Assembly (NCBI RefSeq): GCF_009725235.1 | Contig: NZ_WJFC01000020.1 | Coordinates: 39,290-103,289, forward strand | Length of the DNA: 64,000 nucleotides | Direction: 5' to 3' | From: Scytonema sp. UIC 10036 | Lineage (GTDB): Bacteria > Cyanobacteriota > Cyanobacteriia > Cyanobacteriales > Nostocaceae | Shown: positions 16,426 through 25,061 of the stretch, in pieces | Layout of the letters: each line of letters starts with the position of its first letter | Position numbering within the stretch: the first letter of the stretch is position 1 | Position numbers and translations under genes: made by a program | The notes under the pieces: generated by a model | What the model was told of the DNA's origin: nothing | The model's database searches: none | The model's input: only the letters and a program-made list of their open reading frames with translations

Positions 16426-17124
16426 ATGGCATCTATATCAGAAAATAAGCAAAATCAAAGTAAAACAGAAGCCAGTGAAACCGAACGTTGGGCTTCATTG
16501 CTTGGCGGTAGTGCAATGGTATTAATGGGTTTAAGCCAACGTTCCTTAAGAGGGGTACTTATGGCTGTAGCGGGTGGTGGTCTGATCTATCAGGGTGCAA
16601 CAAAACAAAGTACGCTTCAGCAAGCACAACAAGCAATAGGCATGACTCAACAAGCGATTAAAGTTGAAAAAACCGTGACTATTGATAAGCAAGCAGATGA
16701 ACTTTATCGTTTCTGGCACGACTTTGAAAATCTCCCCAGATTCATGAAGCATCTCAAATCCGTAAAGGTGTACGATGCAAAACGTTCTCATTGGATAGCC
16801 ACTGCACCTTTAGGTGGAAGCGTGGAATGGGATGCAGAAATTCTAGAAGACCGGGAAAATGCATTTATTTCTTGGGCTTCAGTAGAAGGAGCAGATATTG
16901 ATAACTCTGGTTTTGTTCGCTTTAAATCAGCACCCGGTAACCGTGGGACTGAGGTCAAGGTAGTCATTGAATATTTTCCACCGGGCGGGGCGCTGACAGC
17001 AACTTTCGCTAAACTCTTTGGTGAAGAACCAGAACAGCAAATTGGTGACGATCTGCGCCGTTTCAAAATGTTGATGGAAGCAGGCGAAATTGCTACCACA
17101 GAGGGACAACCTAGAGGAAAATGA
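16426..17124 (+). CDS. SRPBCC (START-like) protein with N-terminal DUF2892-like membrane hairpin
   Basis: 232 residues from ATG 16426, with AAGGAG 10 bp upstream. Residues 15-60 (WASLLGGSAMVLMGLSQRSLRGVLMAVAGGGLIYQG) look like a DUF2892-type membrane hairpin. Residues 75-215 are a SRPBCC/COQ10-type domain: VEKTVTIDKQADELYRFWHDFENLPRFMKHLKSV, then SWASVEGADIDNSGFVRF, then FPPGGALTATFAKLFGEEPEQQIGDDLRRFKMLMEAGE. Such proteins bind hydrophobic ligands and are a common companion of stress genes in bacteria. The ligand is unknown. Confidence 0.85.
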   Translation: MASISENKQNQSKTEASETERWASLLGGSAMVLMGLSQRSLRGVLMAVAGGGLIYQGATKQSTLQQAQQAIGMTQQAIKVEKTVTIDKQADELYRFWHDFENLPRFMKHLKSVKVYDAKRSHWIATAPLGGSVEWDAEILEDRENAFISWASVEGADIDNSGFVRFKSAPGNRGTEVKVVIEYFPPGGALTATFAKLFGEEPEQQIGDDLRRFKMLMEAGEIATTEGQPRGK

Positions 17125-17130
17125 AGAAAT

Positions 17131-17231
17131 TATGAATGATAAATTATGAATTATGAAAATAAAAAATAATTCATAATTTATCATTCATAATTTACAATTT
17201 CCCCATTCATAATTCATAATTCATAATTCAT
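17131..17231. repeat. STRR array (ATTCATA type)
   Basis: Copies of AATTATGA and ATTCATA in both orientations fill the gap up to the next ATG and can fold back on each other. Confidence 0.8.
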
Positions 17232-18401
17232 ATGAAAGCAGTCTGTTGGTACGGTGCTAATGATGTACGGGTAGAGAATGTACCAGATCCAACAATTCTT
17301 AACCCCCGTGATGCAATTCTCAAAATCACATCAGCAACTATATGTGGTTCCGATCTACATATATATGACGGCTATATCCCAACGATGAAAGCAGGTGACA
17401 TTATTGGTCACGAGTTTATGGGAGAAGTTGTTGATGTTGGTCGTGAAGTTAAGAAGTTAAAAAAGGGCGATCGCGTTGTAGTATCTTCAATCATCGGATG
17501 CGGTCAATGCCACTACTGTCAACAACAGAAGTGGTCGCTGTGCGATAATTCCAACCCCAACGGTTGGATAAATGACAAGTTATTTGGTTTTGGTACAGCA
17601 GGAATTTTTGGCTATTCTCATGCTTTCGGTGGTTATGCAGGAGCTTTCGCCGAATACATACGAGTACCGTTTGCTGACTACGGTGCTGTACAAGTTCCAG
17701 AAGGTATTCCTGATGAAAAAATACTGCCTATTTCCGATGCTTTCCCCACTGGTTACATGGGAGCAGAAATGTGCAATATTTCTCCTGGAGACACCGTAGC
17801 TGTTTGGGGTGCAGGTCCCGTAGGTCTGTTCGCCATGAAAAGCGCCTATATGCTGGGTGCAGAAAGAGTGATTGCCATTGACCGAGTCCCCGAACGGCTC
17901 CATATGGCTCAAGAATTCGCTAATGCGGAAACTATTAACTATGAAGAAATTAGTGCAGGCGATGCTCTTAAAGAAATGACAGGCGGACGTGGTGCTGATG
18001 CTTGTATCGATGCTGTTGGGCTTGAAGCACACGGTATGGGTTTAGAAGGATTTTACGATGAAGCCAAGCAAGCAGTGAGATTAGAAACAGATCGTCCCCA
18101 CGTGCTGCGCGAGATGATTTTGGCTTGTCGAAAAGGCGGAATATTGTCAATTATGGGTGTTTATGCGGGATTTGTAGACAAAATACCTATGGGTGCAGCT
18201 ATGAACAAAGCCCTGACATGGAAAATGGGGCAAATGTTCGGTCAAAAATATATGCCCATGTTGGTGGATCGGGTTCTTAATAACGAAGTCGATCCATCCC
18301 GTGTTTTCACCCATCGCTTACCCCTAGAGGAAGCAAAGCAGGGCTTTGAACTGTTTAAACATAAGAAAGATAACTGTGTCAAAGTTCTGTTGAAACCATA
18401 A
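17232..18401 (+). CDS. Zinc-dependent alcohol dehydrogenase, first copy
   Basis: 389 residues of the medium-chain dehydrogenase family, the group with glutathione-independent formaldehyde dehydrogenase relatives. Zinc ligands are visible: ICGSDLHIYDG, GHEFMGEVVDVG, and the structural-zinc lobe CGQCHYCQQQKWSLC. The NAD site is [28 protein letters not shown]. It probably oxidises or reduces small aldehydes or alcohols. A paralogue follows at 19331; the two share most motifs and the insertion around [12 protein letters not shown], so they arose by duplication. It is part of the stress cluster. Confidence 0.9.
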   Translation: MKAVCWYGANDVRVENVPDPTILNPRDAILKITSATICGSDLHIYDGYIPTMKAGDIIGHEFMGEVVDVGREVKKLKKGDRVVVSSIIGCGQCHYCQQQKWSLCDNSNPNGWINDKLFGFGTAGIFGYSHAFGGYAGAFAEYIRVPFADYGAVQVPEGIPDEKILPISDAFPTGYMGAEMCNISPGDTVAVWGAGPVGLFAMKSAYMLGAERVIAIDRVPERLHMAQEFANAETINYEEISAGDALKEMTGGRGADACIDAVGLEAHGMGLEGFYDEAKQAVRLETDRPHVLREMILACRKGGILSIMGVYAGFVDKIPMGAAMNKALTWKMGQMFGQKYMPMLVDRVLNNEVDPSRVFTHRLPLEEAKQGFELFKHKKDNCVKVLLKP

Positions 18402-18404
18402 AGT

Positions 18405-18523
18405 TTGTTGGTTGTTGGTTGTTGGTTGTTAGTTGTTGGTTGTTAGTTGTTATTAGAACTACTAACCAGTAACCACTAACCACTAACCCCTAACCACTAA
18501 CCACTAACTACTAACCACTAACC
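18405..18523. repeat. Inverted STRR array (GGTTGTT / ACTAACC)
   Basis: GTTGTTGG/GTTAGTT units, then CTAACCA units; the halves are roughly complementary and could form a long stem. Confidence 0.8.
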
Positions 18524-18550
18524 AAATTCTGATTATTTTGGAGGAAATGC

Positions 18551-19198
18551 ATGAAACGCTTACATCAAATTTTGACAGTTTTTTTGGTAGCATTGACCTT
18601 TTTTGTCATGCAAGCTTTTGGCTACAGTACATTACAAGCGCAAGCCGATCAAACTGTAACTAGCCCAGAGGGTATTTACTATAAAGCAGTACCCGGAGAA
18701 GCACGCAATGTTAACAGTACTGACAAGCTCAGAACTATTGATAACAATAATGTGGACAACACAAATAACAACAGCAATGGCAACGATCTGATTGAAAATG
18801 CCAGAAAAAGCTTGAAAGAAACTGCTGATAATGTCCGTGAAACAGTTTCTCGGAGTGTTAATGATGCTGCCCAAAATATGGGTGATAACGTGAAAACTCC
18901 AGAAGGTCTTTATTACAAATCAACACCTAATGCGGGTAACTATAGCAATAGCGATCGCTACTCCCAAAATTCCGGTAGTGCAGGTAACTATAGCAATAGC
19001 GATCGCTACTCCCAAAATTCTGGAAATCCTTTAAAAGATGCTGCTGAGAATGTTCGGGAAAAGCTCAATTTAGATGAAGAACTTCCTCGTAGTACAAAGG
19101 AATTTTTGAATTCAACTGAAAAGAGAGTTGAAAAAACAGTTAAACCAATTACTCAAACCCCAGAAGGTTACTATCAAGTACCTCCTCGCGTCCGGTAA
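18551..19198 (+). CDS. Secreted protein with PEG-Y-Y repeats
   Basis: 215 residues with a signal peptide (LTVFLVALTFFVMQAFGYSTLQAQA) and ribosome site GGAGG. Three copies of a TPEG(I/L/Y)YY-type motif occur: SPEGIYYKAVP, TPEGLYYKSTP, TPEGYYQVPP. Between them are amphipathic helices (LIENARKSLKETADNVRETVSRSVNDAAQNM, then LKDAAENVREKLNLDE) like those of stress/LEA-type proteins. A stretch GNYSNSDRYSQNSG is duplicated at 18932-19021, each copy spanning a HIP1 octamer. Unknown family; an extracytoplasmic stress protein is likely. Confidence 0.75.
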   Translation: MKRLHQILTVFLVALTFFVMQAFGYSTLQAQADQTVTSPEGIYYKAVPGEARNVNSTDKLRTIDNNNVDNTNNNSNGNDLIENARKSLKETADNVRETVSRSVNDAAQNMGDNVKTPEGLYYKSTPNAGNYSNSDRYSQNSGSAGNYSNSDRYSQNSGNPLKDAAENVREKLNLDEELPRSTKEFLNSTEKRVEKTVKPITQTPEGYYQVPPRVR

Positions 19199-19275
19199 TT
19201 AGGGATTAGGGAGTAGGGAGTAGGGAGTAGGGAGTAAGAATTTCCCATATCCCACTCCCTATTCCCCATTGCCCA
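19197..19275. repeat. STRR array (GGGAGTA type)
   Basis: Copies of GGGAGTA, then complementary CCCACTCCCTATTCCCC, form a weak hairpin between the two cluster genes. Confidence 0.75.
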
Positions 19276-19330
19276 TCAACAAAGAGGAAACTCCGAGTTC
19301 CTTATTCCCAGATAACAAAGGACTATTGAC

Positions 19331-20500
19331 ATGAAAGCAGTTTGCTGGCAAGGTGCTAATAAAGTACAAGTTGAAACAGTACCAGATCCAAAAATTTTGA
19401 ATCCGCGTGACGCCATTGTCAAAATTACCTCAACAGCAATCTGTGGATCTGACCTACACCTTTACAATGGCTTTATCCCTACTATGGAAAAGGGTGACAT
19501 TCTCGGTCACGAATTTATGGGAGAAATTGTTGAAATTGGGAGTGAAGTCAAGAAAGTCAAGATAGGCGATCGCGTTGTTGTTCCTTTTACTATCTCCTGT
19601 GGTAACTGCTTTTTCTGCCAACGGGATTTATGGTCGCTGTGCGATAACTCCAACCCTAATGGCTGGATGATAGAAAAACTTATGGGATATTCACCATCTG
19701 GTCTATTTGGCTACTCCCATTTATTTGGTGGTTATGCAGGCGGTCAAGCAGAGTATGCTAGAGTGCCATTTGCTGATGTGGGGTTGTTCAAAATTCCTGA
19801 TGGATTAACGGACGAGCAAGTCTTATTTTTAACTGATATTTTTCCAACAGGTTACATGGCAGCAGAAAACTGCAACATCAAACCCGGTGATATTGTCGCC
19901 GTTTGGGGTTGCGGACCCGTTGGACAATTTGCTATCAAGAGTGCTTATATGCTAGGTGCCGAGAGAGTGATTGCCATCGATCACATTCCCGAACGCTTGC
20001 AAATGGCACAAGAACAAGGCAAAGCAGAAGTCTTAAACTACGAAGAAGTTAACGTTGGTGATGTCCTGAAAGAAATGACAGGCGGGCGAGGTCCCGATGC
20101 AGTGATTGATGCTGTAGGACTAGAAGCCCACGGAACAGATTTTATAGCATTCCACGACCGAGTCAAACAAATAGTACGTCTGGAAACAGACAGACCAAGC
20201 GCATTAAGACAGGTAATTCTCAGTTGCAGTAAAGGCGGTCATGTTTCCATTCCTGGTGCTTATGGTGGCTTTCTAGACAAAATCCCTATGGGAGCAGCTA
20301 TGAACAAAGGCTTGACGTTCAAGTCGGGACAAACACACGTACATAAGTACTTGCGTCCCTTACTCGAACACATTCAAAATGGCGGCATCGATCCCACCTT
20401 TATCATTACCCATCGTTTGCCTTTAGACCAGGCACCCCACGGATACGAAATTTTCAAGCACAAAAAAGACAATTGCATCAAGGTTGTACTTAAACCGTAA
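19331..20500 (+). CDS. Zinc-dependent alcohol dehydrogenase, second copy
   Basis: 389 residues, the same length as the paralogue at 17232. Ligand motifs are conserved: [41 protein letters not shown] site [28 protein letters not shown]. The two differ mainly in the substrate half (for example [13 protein letters not shown] versus YMGAEMCNISPGD) and so may differ in substrate. The copies flank the secreted PEG-repeat gene, which either arrived between them or was part of the original duplication. Start ATG 19331; no strong ribosome site. Confidence 0.9.
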   Translation: MKAVCWQGANKVQVETVPDPKILNPRDAIVKITSTAICGSDLHLYNGFIPTMEKGDILGHEFMGEIVEIGSEVKKVKIGDRVVVPFTISCGNCFFCQRDLWSLCDNSNPNGWMIEKLMGYSPSGLFGYSHLFGGYAGGQAEYARVPFADVGLFKIPDGLTDEQVLFLTDIFPTGYMAAENCNIKPGDIVAVWGCGPVGQFAIKSAYMLGAERVIAIDHIPERLQMAQEQGKAEVLNYEEVNVGDVLKEMTGGRGPDAVIDAVGLEAHGTDFIAFHDRVKQIVRLETDRPSALRQVILSCSKGGHVSIPGAYGGFLDKIPMGAAMNKGLTFKSGQTHVHKYLRPLLEHIQNGGIDPTFIITHRLPLDQAPHGYEIFKHKKDNCIKVVLKP

Positions 20501-20586
20501 TGGCTAATAGCTAATGGCTAATGGCTAATGGTCAATCGCAATTAGCAATTAGCAATTAGCAATTAGCAATTAGCAATTAGCAATAA
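20501..20586. repeat. STRR arrays (ATGGCTA then AATTAGC)
   Basis: The same pair of units as at 15072-15171, in the same order; seven or so copies of AATTAGC lead directly into the next start codon. Confidence 0.85.
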
Positions 20587-20589
20587 ATT

Positions 20590-21774
20590 ATGTTTGATTC
20601 CTTCAGAAGAGAACTTTCTCGCCGCAATCTTTTACATAAAGCAGGTTTTGGCTTTATGGCAGTTGGTGTCACTGGGGCAATCGGGTACATTATTAAACCA
20701 TCTCGGACTCTAGCCCAAGCTGCACCCGCACCATCTAAAGAACCTTCTTTGCCTCCTGAGAAAAAGCTGGGATGGGCAGTTGTAGGGTTAGGTAAGTTTG
20801 CTACCGAACAAATCATGCCTTCATTTGCTGAGTGCAAAAGGTCAAAGTTAGTTGCTTTAGTAAGTGGCGATCGCGCCAAAGCAGAAAAGTATGCACAGCA
20901 ATACGGCATCAACTCAAAAAATATTTACGATTATCAGAACTACGATAATCTTCGCAATAACCCAGAGGTAGATGTAGTTTATATTATCTTACCCAACGGG
21001 CTACACGCCGAATACAGTATTCGTGGCGCACAGGCAGGTAAGCATGTCATGTGTGAAAAGCCGATGGCAAACACTGTCGAAGAATGCCAAGCAATGATTG
21101 ACGCTGCCAAAAAAGCAAACCGCAAGTTAATGATTGCTTATCGCGCTCAGTACGAACCCTACAATCTAGCTGCCATTCAACTGGCTCAAAGTGGTAAACT
21201 GGGAAAATTAAAAGTTGTTACTTCTGACCACGGACGTATTCTTGACCCCAAAGACCCTGCAGACGTTTGGCGCATGGACAAAAAACTAGCAGGTGGAGGT
21301 TCCCTTTATGATATAGGTATTTACAGTTTACAAGCTGCAAGATACATTACAAGAGAAGAACCTACAGAAATTACTGCCTTCACCTACAGCACTCCAGGTG
21401 ACCCCCGTTTCCGTCAGGTTGAAGAAAACGTTAACTTCTCGTTGCGCTTTCCGAGTGGTGTACTGGCTAACTGTACCTCCAGTTATGGTTACTCCAGTAC
21501 CAAGCGCATTCAAGTTTTTGGGTCTGAAGCAGTTTTGGAATTAGATCCAGCTACAGACTACTATCAACATCGCCTGTATATTAGCCGAAATAACCGTAGA
21601 GAAGAGCAAAACATTGAAGAGAAAAACCAATTTGCTCTAGAAATAGATCACCTTTCTGAGTCCATTATGACGAACAAGCAGCCTAAAACTCCCGGTGAAG
21701 AAGGCTTGCAAGATGTCAAACTCATGAACCTAATTTACCAAGCAGCTCGTACAGGCGAAAAGGTAAAAGTTTGA
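20590..21774 (+). CDS. Tat-exported Gfo/Idh/MocA-family oxidoreductase
   Basis: 394 residues. The N-terminus has a twin-arginine signal (SRRNLLHKAGFGFMAVGVTGAIGYI) and a proline/alanine-rich linker. The Rossmann domain starts LGWAVVGLGKFATEQIMPSF at about residue 60, with the family motif MCEKPMANTVEECQAMIDAA containing the EKP lysine. The C-terminal sheet domain ends with PGEEGLQDVKLMNLIYQAARTGEKV. It resembles glucose-fructose oxidoreductase, which keeps its NADP(H) bound and is exported folded. Sugar or polyol oxidation in the periplasm is likely. It sits directly before the cupin. Confidence 0.9.
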   Translation: MFDSFRRELSRRNLLHKAGFGFMAVGVTGAIGYIIKPSRTLAQAAPAPSKEPSLPPEKKLGWAVVGLGKFATEQIMPSFAECKRSKLVALVSGDRAKAEKYAQQYGINSKNIYDYQNYDNLRNNPEVDVVYIILPNGLHAEYSIRGAQAGKHVMCEKPMANTVEECQAMIDAAKKANRKLMIAYRAQYEPYNLAAIQLAQSGKLGKLKVVTSDHGRILDPKDPADVWRMDKKLAGGGSLYDIGIYSLQAARYITREEPTEITAFTYSTPGDPRFRQVEENVNFSLRFPSGVLANCTSSYGYSSTKRIQVFGSEAVLELDPATDYYQHRLYISRNNRREEQNIEEKNQFALEIDHLSESIMTNKQPKTPGEEGLQDVKLMNLIYQAARTGEKVKV

Positions 21775-21777
21775 ACA

Positions 21778-21860
21778 ATGGTTAGTGGTTAGTTGTTAGT
21801 GGTTAGTAGTTATTTGTTTTTCTACTAACAACTAACCACTAACCACTAACTCCTAACCCT
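21778..21860. repeat. Inverted STRR array (GGTTAGT / CTAACCA)
   Basis: GGTTAGT units followed by ACTAACC units fill the gap between oxidoreductase and cupin genes. Confidence 0.8.
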
Positions 21861-21875
21861 ATTGAGGAAACAAAT

Positions 21876-22217
21876 ATGCCAGATACAACTGTTAAGAAAA
21901 TAGATTCAGCTCATTCCCCTAAAGGTGAACAAGGTCAAAAGTACCTTGCTTCTGGTAAGACTGTTTCAATGCGTCTTTGGGAAAACGAACAACCCAATGA
22001 ACCCAAAGAACCAACTTCAAGAGAATATGAAACTGTTGGTTATGTCATTAGCGGTCGGGCTGAGTTGCACATTGAAGGACAAGTGATTTTGCTAGAGCCT
22101 GGAAATTCCTGGGTCGTACCAAAGGGATCGTCTCACACCTACAAAATCTTAGAATCATTCACTGCTGTTGAAGCAACTAGTCCACCCGCTCAAGTCCATG
22201 GAAGGGATGAGAACTAA
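21876..22217 (+). CDS. Small cupin-domain protein
   Basis: 113 residues with GAGGAAA upstream of the ATG. A single cupin barrel: YETVGYVISGRAELHIEGQVILLEPGNSWVVPKGSSHTYKILE. The usual first metal motif (G-x5-H-x-H) is altered: the strand has RLWENEQPNEPKEPTSREYE and only one clear histidine near the end (SSHTY), so metal binding is uncertain. It may bind a sugar or act as a non-catalytic sensor. Last gene of the same-strand cluster; after it comes over 500 bp of repeats. Confidence 0.8.
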   Translation: MPDTTVKKIDSAHSPKGEQGQKYLASGKTVSMRLWENEQPNEPKEPTSREYETVGYVISGRAELHIEGQVILLEPGNSWVVPKGSSHTYKILESFTAVEATSPPAQVHGRDEN

Positions 22218-22314
22218 GAAACTTCTAAGTCGGCTACAAATGCAAATATTATATTCCCTAACCTGTTGACTTCTTAAAAAACCTGGTTTTTGGGATGAGT
22301 GTACTTCTTTTCTT

Positions 22315-22393
22315 CTCTTAGTGCTCTGGTGCGCCCTCTGCGGTTTAATAATATTTTTGAACCGCAGAGGCGCAGAGGACGCAGAGGAAAGAG
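22315..22393 (+). repeat. Dispersed CTCTGCGG hairpin repeat, copy 1
   Basis: About 79 bp with a central hairpin (CCCTCTGCGGTT..AACCGCAGAGG), followed by CGCAGAGGACGCAGAGGAAAGAG. A near-identical copy lies inverted at 22683-22768, so the two could pair with each other or recombine to invert the 290 bp between. Confidence 0.8.
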
Positions 22394-22472
22394 TTGGTAG
22401 GGGCGGCAATGCCTTGCGCCCCTATGGCTGTGGTCTATTTACCTGAAAATGGCTGAAAAAGAGATTATAACG

Positions 22473-22524
22473 GTTTTCAATTGGGTACAATACATAAAAA
22501 AGTTATGGAACCGCAGCCTGTAGC
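22473..22524. repeat. 52-bp dispersed repeat, copy 1
   Basis: Matches 34122-34173 with two differences over 52 bp. Its right end forms a hairpin AACCGCAG/CTGCGGTT (22509-22531) that is lost in the other copy. No gene lies between 22218 and 22791 apart from such repeats. Confidence 0.8.
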
Positions 22525-22682
22525 TGCGGTTAATTATTCTAAAGTAGACTCCACCACTAGCAATCCAAGCGATCGCATAGAGGTAACTTTACCACCATTT
22601 GCCTTTGATATGAGAAAATAAGGCGATCGCAAAAACTGCATACCCCCTTAGAGGGTGATAAATAAGAATAATACTAACAAAA

Positions 22683-22768
22683 CTCTTCTTTCCTCTGCGT
22701 CCTCTGCGTCTCTGCGGTTAAAAAATAATTTATATAACCGCAGAGGGCGCACCAGAGCACAGAGAGGT
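22683..22768 (-). repeat. Dispersed CTCTGCGG hairpin repeat, copy 2 (inverted)
   Basis: Reverse complement of the copy at 22315-22393 with few differences. It ends 23 bp before the CHAT relic. Confidence 0.8.
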
Positions 22769-22791
22769 TGATAACAAATAATAAGTAACCA

Positions 22792-23209
22792 ATGAACCAC
22801 TTTTATCTGAAAATTCAAAAAGTTGATAAAACTTGTTTGTTTGAACTGTCGTGGGGTAAGAGTCAGCATATCACGGCTGAACTTTTTTATCCAGAAACCA
22901 TTATATTGTCTTACAAAGAATGGCAAAAAACTTATTGTAATTTCTACAGCAACCAATCGCGAGGAAAAGTCATAGACTAAGGAATTATTGCTCCACCTCC
23001 TGTAGATTGGCAAGCACAATTAGTGAAATCAGAAGCAAAGTTTTTATATGAATTTCATCAATGGTTACGCAATAAAGAATTTGTGTAATCAGTAGACAAC
23101 AGTAAGATTTTTGTATAAGCCCAGTGAAAAATGGGGTACTCCACGTTATGCAGCAGTAGTAGTACGCTCGTCCGGAGAACCGAAGTGGGTAGACTTGGGC
23201 GAAGCCTAA
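22792..23209 (+). pseudogene. Decayed CHAT-domain protein (N-terminal pieces)
   Basis: The first piece is a 62-residue frame (FYLKIQKVDKTCLFELSWGKSQHITAELFYPETI, then YKEWQKTYCNFY) ending at an in-frame TAA at 22978; the frame continues after it with APPPVDWQAQLVKSEAKFLYEFHQWLR to a second stop at about 23087. A further piece reads TPRYAAVVVRSSGEPKWVDLGEA (to 23209). These match the opening and middle of the TPR-CHAT proteins common in cyanobacteria, which are caspase-like peptidases. The CHAT protease domain itself is gone. Confidence 0.6.
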
Positions 23210-23682
23210 TAAATTTTCAGCATTGGCTTTAGGGTTAATCGTAATTGTTCCGAATACCAAAATGGCGATCGCTTTTAGTAAATTTTAAAAAATAGTGATT
23301 CTCATTACAAAGACAAGATAATTGGGCAATCAGCTAGACAAGAAGAAATGCTTGGTTGAAAGCGATCGCTAAACTCAATTTTTTAGCATAAATTACAAAT
23401 TTGTATTTGAAAAGGGAGTATTGTGTTTATACACAAGAAACTGTTTTTTGTGTATAAAATACTGTTAAATTTTGTCGATCTACGTAGATTGAGCGTTGCT
23501 CACCCTACAAAGTCAGATACAAATTTGCCCTTGTATATGACAGCAACGCGTGAATTAGAGGTGCTAATACTTACGATTGTCATGTGTAGTCTTTCCGGTG
23601 CGATCGCTTCGGCGCAAGCTGTACCCAGCTTATCGCAACTCGCAAGTACCGCTCTACCGCTCGGGCGGATATGTTTTAAAAT
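23210..23682. other. Intergenic region with dispersed repeat
   Basis: No gene supported. A 25-bp segment at 23612-23636 (core AAGCTGTACCCAGCTT, a stem-loop) is identical to 36940-36964. Confidence 0.5.
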
Positions 23683-24822
23683 GTGGGGAATGTGCTAATT
23701 ATGAACGTTTCCAGGGATTTACCAACTGCGAGCTTACCATTTTTGACTGGTTCACAAACTAACGATCGTATTTTGTCAAGCAAGCACGCACTTCTGACAT
23801 TAAGTCACTATTCTCTTTCATCGCATTGCTTTACTCTTAGTCACAGCACTACATCAGTCACCTCTCAAGAATTTGTGAGTAAAGACATTGCTCAAGAGCA
23901 AAGTCAAACTCAAAGGGTATTACCTGGTGAAATAGCAGGAGATATTGCTAATTGGGGATTAAGAGAAAATGGCAGTGAAGCTAAACCAAGATATTATAAA
24001 GATGGTGTTCATTTCTACCGTTTTGATGCAAACGGGCGAACCAACCAGGGTATTGAATACGCAAAAGAGACAATCCTAGTCATTCATGGTTGGAAAAACT
24101 CGTCTGACGATGAGATTTTTAGCCGTTTACAGCGAGAACTGGCTAAACAGAACCCTTCCAAACAAATCCTAGCTCTAGATTGGCGAGAGCCAGCAAATCA
24201 CGATGAAGACAAGGGACTAAAACCTAATTATACATCAGGTTCTGTTGCTCCAGTTGCTCAATGGGCTGCTAGAACTCTCAACACCCTGGAAATAACAGGT
24301 CAGCAATTGAGCCTTGTAGGCTTTAGTCTGGGAGCATATGTTGCTGCTGAAATTGGCTTTCTTTTGGGCAAAGTTGCTCATCTCACAGCCTTAGATCCTG
24401 CTTATGAAGCTAGTACTTATGATATTGATGGCAATTATTTTGGTAACCAAAGTCCTAAGCCATTTGGAGATGTTGCATACCAATCTCTAGCAATAGTCGT
24501 GTCAGACGAAAGTGGCGGTTTTGCTGGTGATAACAACCATGCGGCTACTGCCAATAATTCTTTTCTATTACGTTTTCGTGGGGATAATTGGAATGAGTAT
24601 GAGCGGAATGTAAAATATCACGGTGCAGTAGTAGAAGTGTATACAGATTTCATTGCCCGCGATCGCACCCTACCTGCTTTTGAATCGAATCGCTTCGACA
24701 ATAATGCAGGATATGGCTCAATTCATGAAGGTTGCTTCAATATTAGCCGTCGTGATGAACGTTGGTATGAAGATGGTTTTAACTATTTTTCAGGCTCAAC
24801 CCAATTGAGACGTTGGGTATAA
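23683..24822 (+). CDS. Lipase-like alpha/beta hydrolase (pancreatic-lipase type)
   Basis: 379 residues (or 373 from the ATG at 23701). After a long low-complexity N-terminus (about 75 residues, Ser/Thr/Leu-rich, no clean signal peptide) comes a lipase domain: ETILVIHGWKNSSDDE, ALDWREPA, nucleophile LVGFSLGAYVAAEIG (Ser at about 215), acid in LTALDPAYE (about 237) and histidine in SIHEGCF (about 347). Members hydrolyse glycerides or phospholipids. The N-terminal region overlaps intergenic repeat sequence, so the true start may lie further in, near IAQEQSQTQRVL. An ACCAGTG STRR (24828-24853) follows the stop. Confidence 0.75.
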   Translation: MGNVLIMNVSRDLPTASLPFLTGSQTNDRILSSKHALLTLSHYSLSSHCFTLSHSTTSVTSQEFVSKDIAQEQSQTQRVLPGEIAGDIANWGLRENGSEAKPRYYKDGVHFYRFDANGRTNQGIEYAKETILVIHGWKNSSDDEIFSRLQRELAKQNPSKQILALDWREPANHDEDKGLKPNYTSGSVAPVAQWAARTLNTLEITGQQLSLVGFSLGAYVAAEIGFLLGKVAHLTALDPAYEASTYDIDGNYFGNQSPKPFGDVAYQSLAIVVSDESGGFAGDNNHAATANNSFLLRFRGDNWNEYERNVKYHGAVVEVYTDFIARDRTLPAFESNRFDNNAGYGSIHEGCFNISRRDERWYEDGFNYFSGSTQLRRWV

Positions 24823-24992
24823 TCAGTAGCCAGTGACCAGTGACCAGTGACCAATGGTTGTAAGTATTGTCGGACTATATCTAGCAATACAGTAACCTCG
24901 GTCAAGTTAGTTATTTTTTATCTATTGTTTTGTATGACTGTGGAGTGATGTCGAGAGCCTTCAGATTAGGTTTCCTAGTAAACATGAGTGGC

Positions 24993-25034
24993 TGGCACAA
25001 ATATCAGATTTTGGGGAAGCCTGAATTTGTGCCA
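24993..25034 (+). promoter_or_regulatory. Leader stem-loop before the manganese catalase
   Basis: A 14-bp stem with a single bulge (TGGCACAAAT..TCAG with CTGAATTTGTGCCA) and a 13-nt loop, ending 27 bp before the catalase ATG and about 15 bp before its GAGG ribosome site. It could be an operator or an mRNA structure that controls translation. Confidence 0.55.
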
Positions 25035-25061
25035 ATCCAAATATTCATTGAGGAATGAATC

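Noticed and set aside
22218..22791. Possible CRISPR-like array because of repeated CTCTGCG words
   Set aside because: Only two inverted copies with unequal spacing; no regular spacers and no cas genes.
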